From Sulfuritalea sp. (GTDB taxonomy: Bacteria > Pseudomonadota > Gammaproteobacteria > Burkholderiales > Rhodocyclaceae), in NCBI GenBank assembly GCA_021738105.1, contig JAIPCS010000077.1:1-14203 (forward strand): a stretch of DNA of 14,203 bases. The letters are read 5' to 3'. The translations under genes were made by a program, and so were the position numbers. Positions 1-8,097 of this stretch are shown in pieces. Numbering within the stretch: the first letter of the stretch is position 1; each line of letters begins with the position of its first letter. The notes below the pieces were generated by a model. That model had not been told where the DNA came from. It saw nothing but the letters and a program-made list of their open reading frames with translations, and made no database searches.

Positions 1-1
1 G

Positions 2-3000
2 ATTGCACTAGGCAATACCCTGGGGCCGCGTCTGACCGTACTGGCACTGCGTCAGGTTGACTTTCATGCCGCGTTTGACCGTCAGCGAGATGTCGGCTGG
101 TTTATCCCGGCGGTCATGCTGGGCATGGCGGGTTCGGCAAGCGGGGGCTGTGCAAGCCTCTATTTTTCGGGCCTTTTACCGGCCGATGCGTTTGGCAATG
201 CCTGGCTGTCATGGTGGATGGGCGATACGGTAGGCGTGCTGCTTGCCGCTCCCGTTCTGCTGACGCTCACGCGTGAAAGTGTGGATAAATTGCGCGCTTC
301 TTCGCGCGAGTTGATGGTCTGGATTCTGATCGCAGGGGTAGTGAGCTGGATTGCCTTCGCCCCCCTTGTTGATAGAGGCGAAAATGCGCTGCCGTTGGCA
401 TTTCTGCCGCTGCCCATGCTGGTTTGGGCAACACTTCGCTTCGGCAGCACCGGAGCGGCAATGTCGGGATTGCTGTTCTCGATATTTGCCGCATGGAGTA
501 CCGCCAGCGGACATGGCCCCTTTGTTTTTGGCGACACTCACGTCAGTCTGATCCTGCTGTGGAGCTACATGACCACCATCATGCTGATGGTTCTGCTGGT
601 CATCGCGTTAATGGCGGAACGGTTGCAAATGGAAACCAGTCTGCGTGAAAGCGAGACCAAGCTTCGTACCATCATCGATACCGAACCGGAGTGCGTCAAG
701 ATGCTGGCGACAGACGGTAGCTTGCTGCAGAACAACCGTGCCGGCCACGATATGATCGAGTCCGATTCGGCCGATCAGGTCGTGGGGAAAAAAATCGAGG
801 GATTGATTCTTGAGCCCTACCGCAAAGCCTTCGGCGAGCTGACCCGAAAGGCATTTGAAGGCGAATCGGGAAGTCTTGAGTTCGAGATTCGTGGGCTCAA
901 GGGAAGCACGCGCTGGCTTGATTCGCACGTGGTGCCCTTGCGCGACATGAATGGCGTGGTAACTGCAGCATTGGGCGTCACTCGAGATGTCACCGAACGC
1001 AAACTGTCTGAAATTGTGTTGCGTCATTCCGAGCGTCACTTCGCGACAGCCTTCAGTTCTTGCCCCGTAGCCGCTTCCATTACCGCTGCAAAGGACGGTC
1101 GATTTATTGATGCCAATGCCAACTATGAGCGGGATTTCGGGTGGAGTCGGGACGATCTGATCGGGAAAACCACCATCGAAGTGGGCCTGTGGCCGGATAC
1201 GGCGACACGCGAGCGCTGGCGAGAAGCCATGAGCCGCGAAGGTCGGCTGGTCAATTTTGAAACCATCTGGATGCACAAGAATGGCGAACGCAGGAATGTC
1301 AGTCTTTCAACAGAAATCACCGAACTGGACGGCGAGGTGTGTATCTGCGGCTTTGTTACCGACATCAGCGCCCGCAAAGAGGTTGAACAAGTCTTGAAGG
1401 CCGGTGAGGTACGTCTGCGTGCGGTGCTCGACGGTGTACATAGCGGCGTGATTACCATCACTGAAACGGGCGTCATCGAATCATTCAACCGCTCAGCGGA
1501 ACAGATTTTCGGCTACCGCGCAGACGAGGTCGTCGGAAGAAATATCGAAATGCTGATGCCGGAGCCGTATCGGTCTGCGCACGATCATTATCTAAGGAGT
1601 TATCTTGAAACCGGCGTCCGCAAGGTGATCGATCGACGCAGAGATGTGATTGCCTTGCGCAAAGATGGTTCCAGCTTTCCGATCGAACTCGGTGTTACAG
1701 AAACCCTGTTTGAAGGCAGAAAGCTGTTTGTGGGCAGTGTCAGTGACATTACCTTCAGGAAGGAAGTTGAGGCGGAGCTTCGCATCTCGGCTGCCGCCTT
1801 TGAGTCGCAGGAAGGCACGGTGGTAACCGATGCCCGGGGGATCATCCAGAAGGTCAATCGAGCGTTTGTCGAAAGCACCGGCTATTCCGCCGAGGAGGCT
1901 ATTGGCCAGACCCCGAGCATGCTCAAGTCGGGTCGCCACGATGCCGCTTTTTATGCGGCGATGTGGGAATCCATTGCACAAACCGGGACATGGCAGGGCG
2001 AGATCTGGGACAAGCGCAAGAATGGTGAGGTGTATCCCAAATGGCTCATCATTTCGGCGGTAAAAGGCGATGACGATTCGATTACCCATTATGTTGGAAC
2101 CCATCACGACATCACGGAGCGAAAGATCGCCGAAGCCAAGATCAAGGAGCTGGCCTTTTATGACCAGTTGACCCATCTGCCGAATCGAACGCTACTGCGT
2201 GATCGCCTGAAGCAAGCCAAGAACGTCAGTCACCGGAACGGAAGCTACGGCGCCGTCATGTTCATCGATCTGGATCGTTTCAAGACGCTGAACGATACGC
2301 TGGGCCACGACATGGGTGATCTGCTGCTGCAGCAGGTTGCGCAGCGACTGATCGAAAGCGTCCGGGAAGGCGATACCGTGGCACGGTTGGGTGGAGACGA
2401 GTTTGTGGTCGTCCTTGGCGGTCTTAGCGGAAGCATGGACGAAGCGGCTGCCCAGACTGAGTCGGTCGGCGAGAAACTGCTTGCGGCTCTCAATCAGATC
2501 TACCGACTCGACGATGTTGAACATCACAGCGGTGCGAGCATCGGTGCCACCCTGTTTTTCGGACATGAAGCATCGATCGATGACGTGCTGAAACAGGCCG
2601 ACCTCGCCATGTACAAGTCCAAAGACAGCGGTCGCAATTCACTGCATTTCTTTGACCCCAGAATGGAGACGGCGGTCTTGGAGCGCGCGTCCATGGAGGC
2701 GGCATTGCGCCAGGCAATCGAGAGCCGGCAGTTTGTTCTTCACTATCAGGCTCAGGTCGAGGTGGGGGGGCGCGTTAAAGGTGCGGAGGCACTTCTGCGC
2801 TGGCAGGATCCTGTGCGCGGTCTGGTGCCACCCGCGGATTTCATACCGCTTGCAGAAGAAACCCGACTGATCTGGGGCTTGGGAAACTGGGTTCTGGAAG
2901 CGGCCTGTGAGCAGTTGGCACAGTGGGCGAGTCGGCCGGAGATGGCGCATCTGACGGTGGCGGTCAATGTCAGTGCGGAGCAGTTTCGCAAGCCGGACTT

Positions 3001-3490
3001 TGTTGCACAGGTGCTGGACATTCTCGAGCGTACCCGGGTCAATCCGCAACGCTTGAAACTGGAACTGACAGAAAGTTTGCTGGTATCGAACGTAGAAGAA
3101 ATTATCCAGAAGATGACCGTGCTGAAAGCAAGGGGTGTGTGCTTCTCGTTGGACGATTTCGGTACCGGCTACTCATCCTTGTCCTATTTGAAGCGCTTGC
3201 CGCTGGATCAGTTGAAGATTGACCAGTCGTTTGTGCGCGACATCCTGATCGACACCAACGATGCAGCCATCGCACGAACCATCGTGGCACTGGCTGAAAG
3301 TCTGGGACTGGACGTGATCGCCGAAGGCGTGGAGACCGAATCGCAGCGTGCTTTTCTTGTCAGTTCGGGCTGCTACACCTTTCAGGGATACTTCTTCAGC
3401 CGGCCGTTGCCGATATGGGAATTTGAGAAATATGCAACGCGGCGCAGAGATCGTGGCGATATCGGCGGGTGGTCCTCAACTGTCAAATAG
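2..3490 (+). CDS. MASE1-PAS(x4)-GGDEF-EAL cyclic-di-GMP synthase/phosphodiesterase, 5' end outside window
   Basis: Membrane-bound signalling enzyme that makes and/or breaks cyclic di-GMP. The frame is open from nt 2 with no stop, and the first residues (ALGNTLGPRL) already match the MASE1 membrane sensor. The ATG at 116 is therefore internal and the true start lies upstream. Domains by nt: MASE1 with hydrophobic helices 2-610; PAS1 ~645-1010; PAS2 ~1020-1390; PAS3 ~1400-1770; PAS4 ~1785-2135; GGDEF ~2155-2650; EAL ~2690-3440. The cyclase motif GGDEF is intact (2390-2404), with DQLTHLPNR and the metal-binding LDRFKTLND also present. A product-inhibition RxxD (REGD, 2363-2374) sits exactly five residues upstream. 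The EAL domain keeps EALLRW (2786 on), NVSAEQF, ELTES, DDFGTGYSS, KIDQSF and AEGVETE, so it looks catalytically competent. PAS3 has FixL-like haem-pocket residues. The stop TAG lies 81 bp before ispF. The net direction of the enzyme cannot be told from sequence. Confidence 0.95.
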   Translation: MALGNTLGPRLTVLALRQVDFHAAFDRQRDVGWFIPAVMLGMAGSASGGCASLYFSGLLPADAFGNAWLSWWMGDTVGVLLAAPVLLTLTRESVDKLRASSRELMVWILIAGVVSWIAFAPLVDRGENALPLAFLPLPMLVWATLRFGSTGAAMSGLLFSIFAAWSTASGHGPFVFGDTHVSLILLWSYMTTIMLMVLLVIALMAERLQMETSLRESETKLRTIIDTEPECVKMLATDGSLLQNNRAGHDMIESDSADQVVGKKIEGLILEPYRKAFGELTRKAFEGESGSLEFEIRGLKGSTRWLDSHVVPLRDMNGVVTAALGVTRDVTERKLSEIVLRHSERHFATAFSSCPVAASITAAKDGRFIDANANYERDFGWSRDDLIGKTTIEVGLWPDTATRERWREAMSREGRLVNFETIWMHKNGERRNVSLSTEITELDGEVCICGFVTDISARKEVEQVLKAGEVRLRAVLDGVHSGVITITETGVIESFNRSAEQIFGYRADEVVGRNIEMLMPEPYRSAHDHYLRSYLETGVRKVIDRRRDVIALRKDGSSFPIELGVTETLFEGRKLFVGSVSDITFRKEVEAELRISAAAFESQEGTVVTDARGIIQKVNRAFVESTGYSAEEAIGQTPSMLKSGRHDAAFYAAMWESIAQTGTWQGEIWDKRKNGEVYPKWLIISAVKGDDDSITHYVGTHHDITERKIAEAKIKELAFYDQLTHLPNRTLLRDRLKQAKNVSHRNGSYGAVMFIDLDRFKTLNDTLGHDMGDLLLQQVAQRLIESVREGDTVARLGGDEFVVVLGGLSGSMDEAAAQTESVGEKLLAALNQIYRLDDVEHHSGASIGATLFFGHEASIDDVLKQADLAMYKSKDSGRNSLHFFDPRMETAVLERASMEAALRQAIESRQFVLHYQAQVEVGGRVKGAEALLRWQDPVRGLVPPADFIPLAEETRLIWGLGNWVLEAACEQLAQWASRPEMAHLTVAVNVSAEQFRKPDFVAQVLDILERTRVNPQRLKLELTESLLVSNVEEIIQKMTVLKARGVCFSLDDFGTGYSSLSYLKRLPLDQLKIDQSFVRDILIDTNDAAIARTIVALAESLGLDVIAEGVETESQRAFLVSSGCYTFQGYFFSRPLPIWEFEKYATRRRDRGDIGGWSSTVK

Positions 3491-3571
3491 GGTCCCGCCC
3501 GAAATTGATGAGTACTATGGGACTGAGGCAAACTCTGCATTTCATCACTGTTTTGAAAGGGCAAATCTGCA

Positions 3572-4057
3572 ATGAATCTCCAGTTTCGTGTTGGCCAAGG
3601 GTATGACGTTCATGCTTTGGCACCGGGTCGCAAACTGATACTGGGCGGCGTCGAGATTCCATATCCGCGTGGATTGCTGGGACACTCGGACGCCGATGCC
3701 CTGTTGCATGCGATTACCGACGCCATTCTCGGTGGTGCGGGGCTCGGTGATATCGGTGGCATGTTCCCCGACAGCGACTTGCAGTGGGAGGGTGCCGATA
3801 GTCGAACCCTGTTGCGGGCAGCGATGAAGGCGGTGCATGCGGCGGGCTGGCAGGTCGGCAATGTCGACGCCACCATCATTGCCCAGGCACCGCGCATCGC
3901 TCCCCATGTCGCTGCAATGCGCGCAAATATCGCAGCCGATCTGGGTATCGGTGTCGGGGCTGTAAACATCAAGGGAAAAACCAACGAACATCTCGGCTTC
4001 GAAGGGCGTGGTGAGGGCATATCCACTCATGCCGTCGCACTGTTGCATGCGGTTTGA
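3572..4057 (+). CDS. ispF: 2-C-methyl-D-erythritol 2,4-cyclodiphosphate synthase IspF
   Basis: Cytoplasmic enzyme of the non-mevalonate (MEP) isoprenoid pathway. It cyclises CDP-methylerythritol 2-phosphate to methylerythritol 2,4-cyclodiphosphate with release of CMP. The 161-aa length is normal for the family. Metal ligands are visible as D12 and H14 in GYDVHAL and H46 in the SDADALLHA segment. The C-terminal signature [18 protein letters not shown] is complete. The ATG is preceded by an AAAGG (3556-3560) about 11 nt upstream. The stop lies 6 bp before the GTG of thpR, so the two are probably co-transcribed. In many proteobacteria ispF follows ispD; here its upstream neighbour is the c-di-GMP enzyme instead. 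It is a known drug target and is usually essential. Confidence 0.97.
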   Translation: MNLQFRVGQGYDVHALAPGRKLILGGVEIPYPRGLLGHSDADALLHAITDAILGGAGLGDIGGMFPDSDLQWEGADSRTLLRAAMKAVHAAGWQVGNVDATIIAQAPRIAPHVAAMRANIAADLGIGVGAVNIKGKTNEHLGFEGRGEGISTHAVALLHAV

Positions 4058-4063
4058 ATCACC

Positions 4064-4618
4064 GTGAATTCGTCGCGAACACACCGTGTCTTCTTCGCTT
4101 TGTGGCCCGATGCCGAAACCGCTTCACATCTTGCCGCTCTTGCTCAGGAGTTGGCCAGAAGTGGCGGTAGCCGCCTAATACATCCAGAGTCGCTTCATCT
4201 GACTTTGGCCTTCATTGGCTCGGTGACGCCGATTCAGCTCGGGCAGCTTGAAGCAATCGGGAAAAGAGTGAGTGCAGCCCCGTTCGACTTGAATCTCGAT
4301 CGTTTGGGTTTCTGGCCTCAACGCGGCATTCTGTGGGCCGGTTGCCGCCAACTCCCGGTGCCGTTGAAGCAATTGTTTGCGTCTCTGAATACCGAATTGA
4401 GCGCTGCCGGTTTTGTCATTGGAGACCATTCCGGCTTTGCCCGCATACCGCATGTCACGCTGGCGCGCCGCACCCGTTGTTCAGAGGTCCCCCGTTTGGG
4501 CGCATCGATCAGTTGGCGCGCAAGTGAGTTTGCGCTGATTGAGAGCCACCTGCAATCCTCAGGCTCGCGCTACGAAACGCTCGCGAGCTTTGGGCTGGAA
4601 GAGGCCCATCCGGGATGA
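4064..4618 (+). CDS. thpR: RNA 2',3'-cyclic phosphodiesterase (ThpR/LigT, 2H family)
   Basis: Member of the 2H phosphoesterase superfamily, which opens RNA 2',3'-cyclic phosphates to 2'-phosphates; the family was first named 2'-5' RNA ligase LigT. The 184-aa protein has both defining HxTx motifs, HLTL at residues 45-48 and HVTL at 130-133. It also has the family-typical N-terminus RVFFALWPD, with the conserved FIG after the first motif. The start is a GTG 6 bp after the ispF stop with no clear Shine-Dalgarno sequence, so translational coupling to ispF is likely. The cellular substrate of bacterial ThpR proteins is poorly defined, so the pathway is left open. Confidence 0.93.
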   Translation: MNSSRTHRVFFALWPDAETASHLAALAQELARSGGSRLIHPESLHLTLAFIGSVTPIQLGQLEAIGKRVSAAPFDLNLDRLGFWPQRGILWAGCRQLPVPLKQLFASLNTELSAAGFVIGDHSGFARIPHVTLARRTRCSEVPRLGASISWRASEFALIESHLQSSGSRYETLASFGLEEAHPG

Positions 4619-4716
4619 ATTAGAATCGCTTCCTGATGTCGGTTCGTTCCCTGGTTGCCTGAAAGGAATCGAGCCCCGGCAGAATCAACTCAACTTTTTT
4701 CCCGGAGCCAACATTC

Positions 4717-5196
4717 GTGGTCAAACTGTTCCGCCCGAAAAAGACGACACCCCGGCTCGAGCGTCTGCACAGCCTGAGTCTGTTCGTCAATCTGCGACCG
4801 GCAGAACTGGAAATTGTCGATGGATTGGTGCACGAACGGGAATACCAGGCCGGGGAGGTCATCTTCGATGAGGGTGAAGAGGGGCAGGCGATCTATATTG
4901 TGGCCAGCGGCGAAGTATTGATATGCCGGCAAGGGCAGGGCGAAGCCGGACGGGTCGCCCAATTGGGTCCCGGAACTTTTTTTGGCGAACTCGCCTTGCT
5001 TGACGATTCGCCCCGTTCAGCCCAGGCGCGTGCGGCGACAGCCTGTCAGATGATCGTATTTTTCCGCGATGACTTTGTCGGTCTGCTCGATACCCACGCA
5101 CGAATTGCCTCGAAGATATCACGGCAACTGGCGCGCCATCTGGGAGCACGGATGCGCGTAATGGCCTTGGCCGCGGGCGCCTATCAACACCTGTAA
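4717..5196 (+). CDS. Stand-alone cyclic-nucleotide-binding (CNB/CRP-N) domain protein
   Basis: Small 159-aa cytoplasmic protein made almost entirely of one cyclic-nucleotide-binding domain (about residues 15-135). The phosphate-binding cassette is recognisable: FFGELALLDDSPRSA at 88-102, with Glu91 and Arg100 in the places that contact ribose and phosphate in CRP. The earlier AGEVIFDEGEEG segment is also typical. No helix-turn-helix or other effector domain follows; the last ~25 residues are a basic helix-like tail. The GTG start is supported by GGAG at 4704-4707, 9 nt upstream. A start overlap (TAATG, one base) links it to the downstream membrane protein, which suggests that the two act together. 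The ligand, if any, is unknown. The 98 bp upstream (4619-4716) shows no terminator. Confidence 0.85.
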   Translation: MVKLFRPKKTTPRLERLHSLSLFVNLRPAELEIVDGLVHEREYQAGEVIFDEGEEGQAIYIVASGEVLICRQGQGEAGRVAQLGPGTFFGELALLDDSPRSAQARAATACQMIVFFRDDFVGLLDTHARIASKISRQLARHLGARMRVMALAAGAYQHL

Positions 5197-6338
5197 TGAG
5201 CGAAACGGAAACACCCAGCTATACCGTCGAGGAAAGCCATCATGGCTCCGGTCCCATCGTCTGGGCGTCGATTATCGCGACCACGTGTTTGCTGCTGTTT
5301 TTCTTCCAGAAAATCCTCTGGCTGGTGGTCCCTTTTCTGCTGGCACTGATCCTCTACTATCTGCTGTACCCTCCCATGCAGGCGCTGATTTACCGGGGTA
5401 TGAGCCGAGACACTGCAGCAAGTCTGGTCACGTTCGCGTTCCTGCTCGTATTGTCGGTGATCGGTGTCGCTCTGACACCGTGGATTGCAGGCCAGGTCGC
5501 GACGTGGCAGGACATTGTCAGCGGCTACATTCAGGGTGGTCTGCAACTGCTCGATCGTTCGCTGCGCGCACTTGAAGCGCATTGGCCGACGTTGGCACGG
5601 GCCCATCTTGCCGATGTGGCGGCAGCCCGCCTGAATAGCGGAGCGGATAGCGTGGTGAATCATATTGAACCCATCGCCATTGGCATCATGGCCTGGGCGC
5701 CGTCGTTGATGTTGGCGCCGTTTCTGACGTACTTTTTTTTGCGCGATGGTCGCCGCTTCCAGCGTTTTCTGGGCAGCGCGGTACCCAACGCCTTTTTCGA
5801 AAAGACGCTCTACCTGCTGTATGAAATCGATCGCACTTCGCGCGCTTACTTCCAGGGCCTGATCAAACTTACCGTGCTGGATACCCTGACACTGGCGGCC
5901 GGATTGTGGCTGCTGGGCATTCCCGGGCCATTTGCGCTGGGTTTGATTTGCGCCGTATTGGCATGGATTCCCTATGTGGGATCAATTCTTGGCGGTCTGT
6001 TGGTGGTGCTGGTGGCGGCGACCGACTTTCCTGATGCGCCGGGCATGGCCTATTGGGCGATTGTCTTGTTCGGTGCGGTACGTTTGCTTGATGACTTTGT
6101 GTACATGCCAATGACCGTCGGAAAAAGTCTGGAACTTCATCCGCTGGTTACGGTGTTGATGATTTTTGTCGGTGGCGCGGTGGCCGGTGTTCCAGGTCTG
6201 ATGCTGGTACTGCCGGTACTCGGAGTGGTGATGGTCATCGGCGAGACCATCGGTGTTGTGGTCACCGACCCGCGTCTGATGGCGCGTCATCGCCATGCGC
6301 TTGCCTTGCGCCGGAACCTGGCCAGCAACGACCTGTGA
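5196..6338 (+). CDS. AI-2E family transporter (PerM/YdiK-like membrane protein)
   Basis: 380-aa polytopic inner-membrane protein of the AI-2E transporter family (PF01594 type), whose members have been linked to autoinducer-2 export or Na+/H+ antiport; the substrate here is unknown. Hydrophobic segments lie at about 22-38, 41-58, 75-96, 160-182, 223-243, 245-276, 285-297 and 315-350. A long soluble loop (~97-158) sits between helices 3 and 4. Family landmarks are YFFLRDGRR at 179-187, IDRTSRAYFQG at 211-221, AWIPYVGS at 256-263, and SLELHPLVTV followed by AGVPGLMLVLP near 311-340. The ATG overlaps the stop of the cyclic-nucleotide-binding gene, so translation is probably coupled. It ends 10 bp from the stop of the convergent haemoglobin gene. 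Confidence 0.92.
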   Translation: MSETETPSYTVEESHHGSGPIVWASIIATTCLLLFFFQKILWLVVPFLLALILYYLLYPPMQALIYRGMSRDTAASLVTFAFLLVLSVIGVALTPWIAGQVATWQDIVSGYIQGGLQLLDRSLRALEAHWPTLARAHLADVAAARLNSGADSVVNHIEPIAIGIMAWAPSLMLAPFLTYFFLRDGRRFQRFLGSAVPNAFFEKTLYLLYEIDRTSRAYFQGLIKLTVLDTLTLAAGLWLLGIPGPFALGLICAVLAWIPYVGSILGGLLVVLVAATDFPDAPGMAYWAIVLFGAVRLLDDFVYMPMTVGKSLELHPLVTVLMIFVGGAVAGVPGLMLVLPVLGVVMVIGETIGVVVTDPRLMARHRHALALRRNLASNDL

Positions 6339-6348
6339 TTGCTGCGGT

Positions 6349-6750
6349 TCAGGCAGCGGGAGGGTCACCCCGGTTGCGCATGTGATAGGCCAGGTCATTG
6401 AACGATTTGTCCAATCCAGCTCGCAGACTTTCCTCGATGATGATTTCGCTCATTGCCGTACGCATGCACAACATCCATTGCTCGGCTTCTTCGGTGGCGA
6501 TGGGGAAGGGTAAATGGCGGGCGCGCAATTTCGGGTGACCGTACTTTTCGACATAGAGTTGCGGGCCTCCAAGCCAGCCACAAAGAAACCTGAACAGTTT
6601 TTCTTCAGCGCTGGAGAGGTCACTGGCGTGAAGCTTGCGAATACCGTAGGCCTCCGGCAGCGTATCCATCAGTTCGTAGAATCGCTGGACCAGGCGCCGG
6701 ACTCCGGCTTCACCGCCAATCCGTGAAAACGGTGTAGTGGTGTCGTTCAT
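6349..6750 (-). CDS. Group II truncated haemoglobin (trHbO/YjbI type)
   Basis: 133-aa 2-on-2 haem globin. Group II features are plain: the GWLGGPQLYVEKYGHP stretch at 58-73, LRARHLPFP at 75-82 with proximal His79, and Trp92 in EQWMLCMRTAM, the Trp expected at G8. Tyr25 in RFYELMD is the likely distal Tyr B10. Such globins bind O2 and NO tightly and are proposed to serve in oxygen handling or in NO/redox protection; the role here is not known. Its ATG overlaps the envZ stop (ATGA, 6747-6750), which makes it the last gene of an ompR-envZ-globin operon with probable translational coupling. The first residues (MNDTTTPFSRIGGE) fit this start. Confidence 0.94.
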   Translation of the reverse strand: MNDTTTPFSRIGGEAGVRRLVQRFYELMDTLPEAYGIRKLHASDLSSAEEKLFRFLCGWLGGPQLYVEKYGHPKLRARHLPFPIATEEAEQWMLCMRTAMSEIIIEESLRAGLDKSFNDLAYHMRNRGDPPAA

Positions 6751-8090
6751 GCTTTGACCGGGCCCAACACCAGGCGGGCAATCAGACCGCCATCCGGCCG
6801 CGGCAACAGTTCCAGGCGACCGTTGTGGGATCGCACAATACGCTCGACGATTGCCAGGCCCAGACCGGCGCCCGTAACGTTGCTGCGGGCCGCTTCGAGG
6901 CGGGTGAAGGGACGCTTCATGTGTTCGACTTCTTCCGCGGGGATGCCTGGGCCCGAGTCACGAACCTCAATGTCAAATTCACCGTTCGCGACGTCCAGCG
7001 CCAGTTCAACCGGCGATTCGCTACCGGCATAGCGCAGCGCGTTGTCGATCAGATTGTTGATCGCGCGACGCAGCGCTTGAGGTCTGACTTGAAGTGACCC
7101 GGGGTGACGTGGCGTGGATTCGTTGGCTGCCGGCGGCGAGGACACGGTGACGCGGAATCCGCGCCGCCGGTACTGCGTTGCAATCTCGACGAGCAATGCT
7201 GTGATATCCACTTCCTGCAAGGCTTCACCGCTTTCGGAGCGGGCAAAGTCGAGGAACTGGCCGATGGTTTTGTCCATTTCCTCAACGTCGGCAGACATGC
7301 CTTCACTTAATTCTTCATCGGCGGCCATCTCGATGCCCATGCGCAAACGCGTCAGTGGAGTACGCAGATCATGCGAAATGCCGGCCAGAATCAGGGCCCG
7401 ATCCTGATCAATCAATTCCAGGTCAGCGCTCATCTGATTGAACGCATGGGCGACGGTTGCCAACTCGGTCGGACCGGATTCGTCGAGTCGCGGTGCCGTC
7501 TCACCAGCGCCGACTTTTCGGGCAGCATGCTGCAAAGCTTTCAGCGGACGCGTTATCCGGAACACAATCAGCCAGGCACCCAGCAAGGAAAGCAGAAGTG
7601 CGGCGACCCCCCAGCCCAGCCAGCCGAGCGGGAACACGCGCTCGATTCGCTCGGGAGGCAATGCCAGCCAGTAATAACCTTCTTCGCTATCGTCGATGCG
7701 AAAACTGACGAACAGGGCGCGCTCGCCTTCTCGTTCCAGAGACACTCGAGTGCTCGGTCCCAATTGTTCCTTGACCAATGCTTCCACTCGCTGCAGCAAA
7801 GCCCTGTCCGGAAGAGGCGCCACGCGGTCGGCCACGTCGGCCGGATAGATGCGGATTCCCTCACGGTCCGACAAATCGCGCAAAAATTCGCGCCGCGCTT
7901 CCGGGCGAGCGGAAATCAAGGCGGCACGCGTCAGGTTGGCGATGCTGACAACCGACTGTGCCAATTGGCGCGCGCGTGGTTCGCGCTCATAGCTTCTGAA
8001 GATGACGAACCAAGCCACCACTGAAAGAATCATCAGCAGGGAAACGAAAACAAAAGTACGCCACAACAACGAACGCGGCAGCAGTTTCAT
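6747..8090 (-). CDS. envZ: EnvZ-like sensor histidine kinase
   Basis: Inner-membrane sensor kinase, partner of the OmpR-type regulator just upstream. The frame stays open further 5' to 8252, but that part overlaps ompR. The ATG at 8090 is preferred: it lies 7 bp after the ompR stop, has GGGG just upstream, and gives 447 aa, close to the 450 of E. coli EnvZ. Layout: transmembrane helix 1 at ~11-32, periplasmic domain ~33-153, transmembrane helix 2 at ~155-177, HAMP ~178-230. The H-box is GISHDLRTPLTRLR with phospho-acceptor His240. The ATPase domain has N-box INNLIDNALRYA (344-355), G1 DSGPGIP (378-384) and G2 GAGLGLAI (407-414). All catalytic boxes are intact. It overlaps the haemoglobin start by 4 bp. 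Whether it senses osmolarity, as in enterics, is not shown. Confidence 0.93.
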   Translation of the reverse strand: MKLLPRSLLWRTFVFVSLLMILSVVAWFVIFRSYEREPRARQLAQSVVSIANLTRAALISARPEARREFLRDLSDREGIRIYPADVADRVAPLPDRALLQRVEALVKEQLGPSTRVSLEREGERALFVSFRIDDSEEGYYWLALPPERIERVFPLGWLGWGVAALLLSLLGAWLIVFRITRPLKALQHAARKVGAGETAPRLDESGPTELATVAHAFNQMSADLELIDQDRALILAGISHDLRTPLTRLRMGIEMAADEELSEGMSADVEEMDKTIGQFLDFARSESGEALQEVDITALLVEIATQYRRRGFRVTVSSPPAANESTPRHPGSLQVRPQALRRAINNLIDNALRYAGSESPVELALDVANGEFDIEVRDSGPGIPAEEVEHMKRPFTRLEAARSNVTGAGLGLAIVERIVRSHNGRLELLPRPDGGLIARLVLGPVKA

Positions 8091-8097
8091 ACCCCGA

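Noticed and set aside
608..1276. Long - strand frame (222 aa) antisense to the PAS region
   Set aside because: The sense strand encodes intact PAS domains. The antisense product is His/Cys-rich with no recognisable domain, as expected of a shadow frame.
6341..6357. Small hairpin (GCTGC/GCAGC, 7-nt loop) at the junction of the convergent AI-2E and globin genes
   Set aside because: Only five base pairs and no U-tract on either strand; not enough to call a terminator.
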